Translations under genes and position numbers: made by a program
In this document: positions 43,432 through 59,819 of the stretch, in pieces
Numbering within the stretch: the stretch's first letter is position 1
Layout of the letters: each line of letters opens with the position of its first letter
NCBI RefSeq assembly: GCF_031846305.1
Contig: NZ_JAVRHY010000013.1
Coordinates: 1-64,000 of the forward strand
Direction: 5' to 3'
DNA: 64,000 nucleotides
Origin: Spectribacter acetivorans
GTDB taxonomy: Bacteria; Pseudomonadota; Gammaproteobacteria; Nevskiales; Salinisphaeraceae
Notes under the pieces: generated by a model
The model's input: the letters and a program-made list of their open reading frames with translations, nothing else
Told to the model about the DNA's origin: nothing
Databases searched by the model: none

Positions 43432-44349
43432 ATCCGCGGGGAGCAGGTGGTCGCCCGCCAGCGGAAACAGCGGCGTATCCCGGCAGACCTCGAACAGGGC
43501 AGCCACGATCGGCGATAGCGGGTCGCGTGCCAGGGTGACCAAGCCCACCTGGTGGCGCACCTCCGGCTCCACCAGTGGAATGCTGTGCACCGTGCTCTCG
43601 TTGCCGAACAGCTCGCTGAAATAGGCGGGCATGATGCTGGCCCAGCCGCCGAAGCGGACATGGGACCACAGCGCGACCACCGAATCCGTCTCGATTTCCG
43701 CCACCGGGCTGCACTGCGCAGCGTGAAACGCGCCGTTGATGATGCGCCGGTTCTGCATGTTGGGCGTGAGCAGGCAGAGCGGCAGCGCCGCCGCCTCGGC
43801 CCAGGTCACGCTTTCGCGGTTGGCCCACTCGTGCTCGGCCGGCAGAAACAGCTGGTAGTGCTCGTCATAGAGATGCCGGGTCTCCATACGCTCGATCGGC
43901 TCGTTATCGAGATAGGTAATACCGGCGTCGAAGTGGAACGCCTCCACCTCCCGAAGAATCTTGTCCGACGTGCGCGAATGGACGGACACCGCGACGCTGG
44001 GATAACGCGCGCGCATGGCACCGGATACCGCCACCACCATCGGCAGCGCGGACGGGATCACGCCCAGCGCCAGGCGCCCGCTCAGGCCGCCCTTGAGCGC
44101 GGAAAGCTCCTGGCGCATGGCATCGCAGTTATCGAGAATGGTCTCGGCCCAGCGCAGCACCCGTTCGCCTTCCGCGGTCAGCGCGTGATACCGGTGGTCG
44201 CGTTCCACGATCGGCACGCCCAGTTCCTGCTCCAGCTGGCGGATGCGGCCGGAGAGCGTGGGTTGGGTGACGTTGCAGCGCTGCGCCGCCCGCGTGAAAT
44301 GTCGCTCCTGGGCAAGCGCGGAAAGATACTGAAGCTGCCGGATATCCAT
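43423..44349 (-). CDS. LysR-family transcriptional regulator, likely of the formate dehydrogenase operon
   Basis: A 308-residue LysR-type regulator. The winged helix-turn-helix is at 1-60 (MDIRQLQYLSALAQERHFTR, AAQRCNVTQPTLSGRIRQLE). The two-lobed effector-binding domain starts near residue 90 (GRLALGVIPSALPMVVA). In other bacteria a LysR protein (FdsR) often neighbours fds genes, usually divergent from them; here it is convergent at the operon's end with overlapping stops. The regulatory link is by proximity only. The start ATG at 44349 gives the family length. Confidence 0.87.
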   Translation of the reverse strand: MDIRQLQYLSALAQERHFTRAAQRCNVTQPTLSGRIRQLEQELGVPIVERDHRYHALTAEGERVLRWAETILDNCDAMRQELSALKGGLSGRLALGVIPSALPMVVAVSGAMRARYPSVAVSVHSRTSDKILREVEAFHFDAGITYLDNEPIERMETRHLYDEHYQLFLPAEHEWANRESVTWAEAAALPLCLLTPNMQNRRIINGAFHAAQCSPVAEIETDSVVALWSHVRFGGWASIMPAYFSELFGNESTVHSIPLVEPEVRHQVGLVTLARDPLSPIVAALFEVCRDTPLFPLAGDHLLPADSG

Positions 44350-44420
44350 GGGGACGGACCCTGCCGAAGTTCGCTGACCGGCATGGTAACCGAGTCGATG
44401 GCGAATCGCCGCGCCGGCGG

Positions 44421-44449
44421 TTGACATCGTGCCGGTGAACCCGAAGAAT
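44421..44449 (+). promoter_or_regulatory. sigma70-type promoter of the tRNA-Tyr/Gly/Thr-tuf unit
   Basis: A perfect -35 TTGACA (44421-44426), 17-base spacer and AAGAAT -10 (44444-44449, 4 of 6) are followed by a GC-rich discriminator (ACGCGGC) as expected for stringently controlled stable-RNA promoters. It lies 54 bases before tRNA-Tyr. Confidence 0.6.
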
Positions 44450-44503
44450 ACGCGGCTCTTCGCGGCCGGGTACGTGTCCCAAAGCTGCGGAGCGAGAAGC
44501 ACC

Positions 44504-44590
<87 letters not shown>

Positions 44591-44668
44591 CAGGAAGCAG
44601 CCGCTAGCGGTTCTGCCGGTATTCGGCTGGCCGAAGAGCGAGGATTAGCGGGTGGGTTTAACGAGCAG

Positions 44669-44742
44669 GCGGGCGTAGTTCAACGGTAGAACCTCAGCCT
44701 TCCAAGCTGATGATGTGGGTTCGATTCCCATCGCCCGCTCCA
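44669..44742 (+). tRNA. tRNA-Gly (anticodon TCC)
   Basis: A 74-base cloverleaf: acceptor GCGGGCG/CGCCCGC, anticodon stem TCAGC/GCTGA, loop CTTCCAA with TCC at 44701-44703, and CCA at 44740-44742. A broken copy of its 3' half follows at 44799-44909. Confidence 0.96.
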
Positions 44743-44798
44743 GAATAACGAGGATGAGCAGCGACGAGTGAGTGGATGGTAATGGCGCCGCCAGGCGG

Positions 44799-44909
44799 GC
44801 TGATGATGTGGGTTGCTCGGCGTATCCATGCGCCTCGCCCTTCGGGCTCCCTGACGGTCGCGCCGATTCGTTCCATACGAATCGGTCGATTCCCATCGCC
44901 CGCTCCAGA
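44799..44909 (+). pseudogene. split remnant of tRNA-Gly 3' half with a 72-base insert
   Basis: Bases 44799-44814 equal tRNA-Gly 44706-44721, and 44887-44909 equal 44722-44744 (the 3' end with CCA and two flanking bases). Between them 72 extra bases (44815-44886) sit exactly at the boundary of the T arm. The insert contains a 9-bp hairpin ccgattcgt/acgaatcgg (44863-44871 / 44877-44885). No acceptor 5' half or D arm exists, so it cannot be a tRNA. Confidence 0.85.
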
Positions 44910-44913
44910 TCAT

Positions 44914-44988
<75 letters not shown>

Positions 44989-45030
44989 TGTTGATTCCGC
45001 CGGTCGGGCTTCCAGCCGCCACGGTGGAAG

Positions 45031-45059
45031 GCGAGCCGAGAATGCGGTTCTCGGTTCGC
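45031..45059 (+). other. hairpin in the tRNA-Thr to tuf spacer
   Basis: A 12-bp stem (gcgagccgagaa 45031-45042 with ttctcggttcgc 45048-45059, one G-U pair, 5-base loop) without a T run. It probably acts as an RNA-processing or stability element between the tRNA array and the tuf message rather than as a terminator. The rest of 44989-45173 shows nothing clear. Confidence 0.45.
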
Positions 45060-45173
45060 TACCGGTCGGGCATGCCGGCCGTTGGCACGGCCTTGTGCCA
45101 TTGGGAGTCGTAAGACGGCTCCTTGTCGGGAAGGTTTCGGGAAACGGACTAGATACAAAGGTAGGCAGCATCC

Positions 45174-46364
<1,191 letters not shown>

Positions 46365-46368
46365 GTCG

Positions 46369-46416
46369 GAAGGCCGCCGGTCCGGGCGCCCCGTGCGACC
46401 CGGGCCGGCCTTTTCG
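46369..46416 (+). terminator. terminator after tuf copy 1
   Basis: A long G+C-rich stem, slightly imperfect: aaggccgccggtccggg (46370-46386) pairs with cccgggccggcctt (46399-46412). It is followed by TTTTC and begins just after the tuf stop, separating tuf from the tRNA-Trp-secE unit. Confidence 0.75.
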
Positions 46417-46447
46417 GCAGGCCGTACTGCCCGATTGCGAGCGACGC

Positions 46448-46475
46448 TTGTCGGTGCCCGCAGTTGTGGTACCAT
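46448..46475 (+). promoter_or_regulatory. promoter of the tRNA-Trp-secE-nusG unit
   Basis: TTGTCG (46448-46453), a 16-base spacer ending in TGG and TACCAT (46470-46475) give a -35 plus an extended -10 element. It is positioned 28 bases before tRNA-Trp. Confidence 0.55.
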
Positions 46476-46503
46476 CCGCCTCCTTTTTCGGCGGCGCATC
46501 GAC

Positions 46504-46579
<76 letters not shown>

Positions 46580-46616
46580 TCTCAGTGTGCTGACCCGGTT
46601 CAGGATTGTAGATTCC

Positions 46617-46991
46617 ATGGCAACTCAGGAAGAACACGGCAGTTCCGTGAAGGACACCGCGCTGCTCTGGCTGGCGGTGCTTGTCCTCGGCGGCAGCATG
46701 TTCGCCTATTACTGGTTCGAGCCGCAGTACAGCGACCTCGTCCGGGTCCTCGGCATGCTGGCGGGCGCGGCGGTGGCGGTGTTCATCGGCCTGCAGAGCG
46801 CGACCGGCAAGACGGCCTGGTCCTATATACAGGGGTCGCGCACCGAATTGCGCCGGGTGGTCTGGCCGGGTCGTCAGGAAACCATCCAGACGACGTTGAT
46901 GGTCATTGTCGTGGTCATGATTCTTGCCGTTTTCATCTGGGCGCTGGACGTGATGCTCGGATGGGGCGTGCAGATGTTGACGGGTCGATAG
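46617..46991 (+). CDS. secE: preprotein translocase subunit SecE
   Basis: Essential SecYEG subunit that clamps SecY. The 124-residue protein has three transmembrane helices like E. coli SecE (two near 15-60, one near 95-118). The conserved cytoplasmic amphipathic segment SRTELRRVVWPGRQETIQTT (about 72-91) lies before the last helix. The ATG at 46617 is 37 bases after tRNA-Trp, and nusG follows after 11 bases. Confidence 0.95.
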   Translation: MATQEEHGSSVKDTALLWLAVLVLGGSMFAYYWFEPQYSDLVRVLGMLAGAAVAVFIGLQSATGKTAWSYIQGSRTELRRVVWPGRQETIQTTLMVIVVVMILAVFIWALDVMLGWGVQMLTGR

Positions 46992-47002
46992 GGGTTGTGG
47001 TG

Positions 47003-47536
47003 ATGGCCAAGCGTTGGTACGTGGTTCACGCCTATTCCCAATACGAGAATCAGGTCAAGAAGGCCTTGATCGAGCACGTCAAGCGTCACGAAATGGAAGA
47101 GCATTTCGGCGATATTCTCGTGCCCACCGAGGAAGTGGTGGAGATCAAGGAAGGGCAGCGCCGCACCACGGAACGCAAGTTCTTTCCCGGCTATGTGCTC
47201 GTCAACATGGAAATGAACGACGACACCTGGCACCTGGTGAAGAACGTGCCCAAGGTGCTGGGCTTCATCGGTGGCACCGCGGACCGGCCGGCGCCGATTT
47301 CCGACAAGGAAGCCGCGCAGATACTCAACCGGGTCGAGGAGTCGGTGGAAAAGCCTCGGCCCAAGACCCTGTTCGAACCGGGCCAGGAGGTGCGTGTTAC
47401 CGATGGCCCGTTCGCCGACTTCAACGGCGTGGTCGAGGAAGTCAATTACGACAAGAATCGCCTGCGGGTGGCGGTGATGATCTTCGGGCGCTCCACGCCG
47501 GTGGATCTGGATTTCTCGCAGGTCGAGAAGGGATAA
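47003..47536 (+). CDS. nusG: transcription termination/antitermination factor NusG
   Basis: Universal elongation factor that binds the RNA polymerase clamp and links it to Rho or ribosomal S10. Of 177 residues (E. coli 181), the NGN domain is at 1-120 (KRWYVVHAYSQYENQVKKAL, FFPGYVLVNMEM). The C-terminal KOW domain is FEPGQEVRVTDGPFADFNG. The Shine-Dalgarno AGGGG lies upstream. A 149-base spacer before rplK may contain the ribosomal operon promoter, but no clear hexamers were found. Confidence 0.97.
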   Translation: MAKRWYVVHAYSQYENQVKKALIEHVKRHEMEEHFGDILVPTEEVVEIKEGQRRTTERKFFPGYVLVNMEMNDDTWHLVKNVPKVLGFIGGTADRPAPISDKEAAQILNRVEESVEKPRPKTLFEPGQEVRVTDGPFADFNGVVEEVNYDKNRLRVAVMIFGRSTPVDLDFSQVEKG

Positions 47537-47685
47537 CGCAGTTTCGCGTTTCGTGTTGTCGGTTTTGTGCCGAAGGGTGTGCGAGTAATGCCCTGCTCAA
47601 GATGCCGACGCGCGAGACATTTCACTGATCTGGGAGCCGCGGGCGGTTCGTCCGACCCCGGCGCTGGCACCAGAAAGAGGTAATC

Positions 47686-48114
47686 ATGGCTAAGAAGATC
47701 AGCTCGTACATCAAGCTGCAGATTCCGGCCGGCAAGGCCAACCCGAGTCCCCCCGTGGGCCCGGCTCTGGGTCAGCACGGCGTGAATATCATGGAATTCT
47801 GCAAGGCGTTCAACGCCGAAACCCAGGATACCGAGGCCGGCCTGCCGATTCCGGTGGTGATCACGGTCTACGCCGATCGCAGCTTCTCCTTCGTCAAGAA
47901 GACGCCGCCGGCATCGATCCTGCTCAAGAAGGCCGCCAAGATCGACAAGGGCGCAGCCGATCCGCTCAAGGAAAAGGTGGGTCAGGTCACGCGCGCGCAG
48001 CTCGAGGAGATCGCCGAAACCAAGTGGCCGGATCTCAACGCAGCCGATATGGACGCCGCGGTGGCGATTATTGCAGGTAGTGCCCGGAGCATGGGCATCA
48101 AGGTGGAGGGCTGA
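47686..48114 (+). CDS. rplK: 50S ribosomal protein L11
   Basis: A component of the GTPase-associated centre that binds 23S rRNA with the L10/L12 stalk and supports stringent-factor activation. Its 142 residues equal the E. coli length. The N-terminal domain contains IPAGKANPSPPVGPALGQHG and the C-terminal RNA-binding domain ends in ARSMGIKVEG. AAAGAGG precedes the ATG. rplA begins four bases after its stop. Confidence 0.98.
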   Translation: MAKKISSYIKLQIPAGKANPSPPVGPALGQHGVNIMEFCKAFNAETQDTEAGLPIPVVITVYADRSFSFVKKTPPASILLKKAAKIDKGAADPLKEKVGQVTRAQLEEIAETKWPDLNAADMDAAVAIIAGSARSMGIKVEG

Positions 48115-48118
48115 AATC

Positions 48119-48814
48119 ATGGCGAAACTCTCCAAGCGTCAGCGGCTGTTCCAGGAGAAGGTCGACGCCGAGCGCGCCTACTCGCTGGACGAAGCGATCA
48201 CGCTGCTCAAGGAACTCTCGAACGCCCGTTTCAATGAATCCGTAGAGGTCGCGGTCAACCTCGGTGTTGACCCGCGCAAGTCCGACCAGAACGTGCGTGG
48301 CTCCACCGTCATGCCCAACGGCACGGGCAAGAGCGTGCGCGTAGCGGTCTTCGCCCAGGGCGACAAGGCCGACGCCGCCCGCGAGGCCGGCGCCGATATC
48401 GTGGGCTTCGACGACCTGGCCGAACAGATCCAGGGCGGCGAAATCAACTTCGACGTGGTGATCGCCTCCCCGGATGCGATGCCGGTGGTGGGCAAGCTGG
48501 GCCAGATTCTGGGCCCCAAGGGTCTGATGCCGAATCCCAAGACCGGCACCGTCACCGCCGATGTGGCAACGGCCGTGACCAACGCCAAGGCGGGTCAGGT
48601 GCAGTACCGCACCGACAAGGGAGGCATCATTCACTGCGGCATCGGCAAGCTGGATTTCGGTGCCGAGGCATTGACTCAGAACCTCAATGCGCTGATCGCC
48701 GATCTCAAGAAGGCGAAGCCCGCCAACGCCAAGGGCATTTATCTCCGGAAGATGACGCTGTCCACGACCATGGGTCCGGGGATAACGATCGATCATTCGG
48801 GCGTCGCCGCCTGA
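48119..48814 (+). CDS. rplA: 50S ribosomal protein L1
   Basis: L1-stalk protein (231 residues; E. coli 234) that assists release of E-site tRNA and represses its own operon in E. coli. Family motifs DPRKSDQNVRGSTVMPNGTG and GPKGLMPNPKTGTVT are intact. The ATG at 48119 follows rplK closely. After it comes the long leader of rplJ. Confidence 0.98.
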   Translation: MAKLSKRQRLFQEKVDAERAYSLDEAITLLKELSNARFNESVEVAVNLGVDPRKSDQNVRGSTVMPNGTGKSVRVAVFAQGDKADAAREAGADIVGFDDLAEQIQGGEINFDVVIASPDAMPVVGKLGQILGPKGLMPNPKTGTVTADVATAVTNAKAGQVQYRTDKGGIIHCGIGKLDFGAEALTQNLNALIADLKKAKPANAKGIYLRKMTLSTTMGPGITIDHSGVAA

Positions 48815-49085
48815 GGCGACACCCGATTAACCGCACCGGCCGGCCTCGGCTGACCGGTGCGGCAGAGGAATCTTTGCTGCGTAGCCCATCGATCAAGGCT
48901 GCGTCGTCAAAGACCGCCGGTGGCTGGCCTCACGGCCGGCATTAAAGGCGAATCAACGCCGGCCTGCGCAGATGGCGTGTCGTTATTGTCGCGATTCGCC
49001 GTTGAACGGCGCCGGTCTTGCGACCGGGGTCATCAAGGGAATCGGCGTCGCGTGTTGCGGCGTCGAACGACAAGGAGTGATGGCT
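48815..49085 (+). ncRNA. candidate L10 (rplJ) leader RNA
   Basis: A 271-base non-coding interval separates rplA from rplJ, the place where the L10-L12 complex binds its own mRNA in many bacteria. Several hairpin-forming GC blocks are visible (for example around 48908-48950 and 48999-49030). The stretch cctgcgcagatggcgtg (48963-48979) resembles the conserved part of the E. coli leader (from memory). Structure not computed. Confidence 0.55.
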
Positions 49086-49613
49086 ATGGCCATGAGTTTT
49101 GAAGCCAAGAAGGCCATGGTTGCGGAAGTCAGTGATGTGGCTGGCCGTGCCCATTCCGCCGTGCTGGCGGAATACCGCGGATTGACCGCGGGCCAGATGG
49201 ATGATCTTCGGGTCAAGGCACGCGAAGGCGGCGCCTACCTGAAGGTGGTCAAGAACAATCTGGCCAGGATCGCGCTCAAGGGCACCGACTATGAATGCAT
49301 GAGTGATGCATTCGTGGGACCGGTGATCCTGGGATTCTCGCTGGAGGATCCGGGCTCGGCCGCGCGGGTGATCAGTGGTTTCATGAAGGGTAACCAGACC
49401 CTGAAGGTCACCGCGATCGCATTTTCGGGGCAGGTTCTGCCGGGCGAACAGCTCGACCGCCTTGCCAAGCTGCCGACCCGTGACGAGGCGCTGGCCCAGC
49501 TGATGGGCGTGATGACCGCGCCGATCACCAAGTTGGTCCGCACCACGCGCGAACCGGTGGCACAGGTTGCCCGTGCCACGGCGGCGGTGCGAGATCAGAA
49601 GCAGGCCGCCTGA
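49086..49613 (+). CDS. rplJ: 50S ribosomal protein L10
   Basis: Base of the L7/L12 stalk (175 residues; E. coli 165). MAMSFEAKKAMVAEV start, YRGLTAGQMDDLRVKARE, and VKNNLARIAL are typical, and the C-terminal alanine-rich helix binds L12 dimers. Three in-frame ATGs occur at 49080, 49086 and 49092. 49086 is preferred because AAGGAG is eight bases upstream, while it is only two from 49080. Confidence 0.96.
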   Translation: MAMSFEAKKAMVAEVSDVAGRAHSAVLAEYRGLTAGQMDDLRVKAREGGAYLKVVKNNLARIALKGTDYECMSDAFVGPVILGFSLEDPGSAARVISGFMKGNQTLKVTAIAFSGQVLPGEQLDRLAKLPTRDEALAQLMGVMTAPITKLVRTTREPVAQVARATAAVRDQKQAA

Positions 49614-49703
49614 TACCGCGGGTCCGGCACAACCGGATCACCATGGTTTTAACGATAACCGAAGGCGGCCCCGGCCGCTGATACTGAACAGGAGTAAATG
49701 AAG

Positions 49704-50090
49704 ATGGCTGCTAGCAAGGAAGAAGTACTCGAAGCGATCAGCGAGATGTCCGTGATGGACGTGGTCGAGCTGGTCGAGATGATGGAAGAGAAGTTCGGCG
49801 TGTCTGCCGCGGCGCCGGTGGCGGTTGCCGCTGGTGGTGCTGCCGGTGGTGACGCCGGTGGTGAGGCTGCCGAGGAGCAGACCGAGTTCGACGTCGTCAT
49901 GTCCAGCTTCGGCGAGAACAAGGTCGGTGCCATTAAGGCCGTCCGTGCCATCACCGGCCTGGGTCTCAAGGAGGCCAAGGAGCTGGTCGAGGGTGCGCCG
50001 TCCACGATCAAGGAAGGCGTTTCCAAGGACGATGCCGCGGAAATGAAGAAGCAGCTGGAAGAAGCTGGCGCGTCCGTCGAGCTCAAGTGA
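49704..50090 (+). CDS. rplL: 50S ribosomal protein L7/L12
   Basis: The acidic stalk protein that recruits translational GTPases. The 128-residue protein has an N-terminal dimerisation helix (SVMDVVELVEMMEEKFGVSA), an Ala/Gly-rich hinge (AAAPVAVAAGGAAGG) and a C-terminal domain with VRAITGLGLKEAKELVEGAP. An in-frame ATG six bases earlier (49698) is too near the GGAG, so 49704 is preferred. Confidence 0.97.
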   Translation: MAASKEEVLEAISEMSVMDVVELVEMMEEKFGVSAAAPVAVAAGGAAGGDAGGEAAEEQTEFDVVMSSFGENKVGAIKAVRAITGLGLKEAKELVEGAPSTIKEGVSKDDAAEMKKQLEEAGASVELK

Positions 50091-50125
50091 TCGGCGTCGG
50101 TTCATTGCCGACATCCGTTTACATG

Positions 50126-50187
50126 GCCGCCGTGTGCGGGCCGGGGGATTCCCCGGCTCGCGTGCGGCGTTCAGATTGAGCTATAAT
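50126..50187 (+). promoter_or_regulatory. rplL-rpoB spacer: hairpin and a consensus -10 box
   Basis: Stem gccgggg/ccccggc (50140-50146 / 50151-50157) lies inside a wider imperfect dyad (GCCGC 50126 with GCGGC 50164). It is positioned like the attenuator between L7/L12 and RpoB genes. A perfect TATAAT at 50182-50187 follows, but without a good -35. The remaining 50188-50350 shows no other feature. Confidence 0.5.
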
Positions 50188-50350
50188 CGCGCGACAGTTG
50201 CTCACGACCATATTTCGACAACGCTGACAGAATTCGGCTGGTAGCCCAGAGGCTGCCGGCCTTTTCCCGTTGTCCGACTCTGGCCGCGCCAATAGCGGCC
50301 CCGTGCCGCCGCCATTCCGATGGCGCATCTCGATGAGGTTTGCAACAGAC

Positions 50351-54436
<4,086 letters not shown>

Positions 54437-54534
54437 GGGGGCGCGCCACCCGCTGATGCGGGTTCGGTGAGCCCGGCCGGCAGCGGCCGGGCCTCGCCCC
54501 GCCACCTTCACGCCTTACGCTTGCGGAGCAAGAA

Positions 54535-58773
<4,239 letters not shown>

Positions 58774-58822
58774 ACGTTTTGCCCGCGCCGGGGCCGGTTC
58801 TGCGGCCCCGGTGCGGTATATC

Positions 58823-58851
58823 TTGACACCCGGGGTGGGAGTCTTTAGTAT
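58823..58851 (+). promoter_or_regulatory. sigma70-type promoter upstream of the rpsL-rpsG-fusA-tuf operon
   Basis: A perfect -35 TTGACA (58823-58828), a 17-base spacer and TAGTAT (58846-58851, 4 of 6). The predicted start near 58858 falls just before a strong terminator-like hairpin. Confidence 0.65.
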
Positions 58852-58866
58852 TCGCCGCCTCGCCGT

Positions 58867-58896
58867 GACAGGCCGGGTGCCCCCGGCCTGTCTTTT
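58867..58896 (+). terminator. intrinsic terminator between rpoC and rpsL
   Basis: An 11-bp perfect stem (gacaggccggg 58867-58877 with cccggcctgtc 58882-58892, loop TGCC) is followed by TTTT and ATTA. It can end the rpoBC message. Because it lies downstream of the str promoter it could also attenuate rpsL transcription. Confidence 0.82.
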
Positions 58897-58921
58897 ATTA
58901 CCGGAAACAAGGTTTTAGCTC

Positions 58922-59296
<375 letters not shown>

Positions 59297-59309
59297 GGGA
59301 TAATTAGAT

Positions 59310-59783
59310 ATGTCACGTCGTGCCGCCGCACCCAAGCGCGAGATCCTGCCGGATCCCAAGTTCAAGAGTGACCTGCTTGCCAAGTTCATGAATATGCTCA
59401 TGCGCGATGGCAAGAAGTCCAAGGCCGAAGCCATCATGTATGGCGCGCTGACCGAAATTTCGTCGCGCAAGAAGACCGACAATCCGCTGGAAGTTCTCGA
59501 AGAGGCGCTGGACAACGTTCGTCCGGCGGTCGAGGTCAAGTCCCGGCGTGTCGGTGGTGCCACCTACCAGGTGCCGGTGGAAGTGCGCGCCGTGCGTCGC
59601 ACCACGCTGGCGATGCGCTGGCTGATCGATGCCTCCCGCAAACGCGGCGAGCATTCCATGGCGCGGCGTCTGGCCGGCGAAGTGATGGACGCGGCCGAGT
59701 ATCGCGGCGCGGCGGTCAAGAAGCGGGAAGACACGCATCGCATGGCCGAAGCCAACAAGGCGTTTTCGCACTTCCGCTGGTAA
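59310..59783 (+). CDS. rpsG: 30S ribosomal protein S7
   Basis: Primary 16S rRNA-binding protein that nucleates the 30S head and represses the str operon in E. coli. The 157 residues include LLAKFMNMLMRDGKKSKAE and RPAVEVKSRRVGGATYQVP. It has the common 156-157-residue length without the E. coli K-12 C-terminal extension. It starts 13 bases after rpsL; 36 bases separate it from fusA. Confidence 0.98.
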   Translation: MSRRAAAPKREILPDPKFKSDLLAKFMNMLMRDGKKSKAEAIMYGALTEISSRKKTDNPLEVLEEALDNVRPAVEVKSRRVGGATYQVPVEVRAVRRTTLAMRWLIDASRKRGEHSMARRLAGEVMDAAEYRGAAVKKREDTHRMAEANKAFSHFRW

Positions 59784-59819
59784 GCGGTCGCGACATTCGA
59801 CACTACTGCAGAGATTTCC

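Noticed and set aside
58785..58814. The hairpin directly after rpoC as the main operon terminator
   Set aside because: The stem is strong but no T run follows; the hairpin at 58867-58896 has the proper tail.
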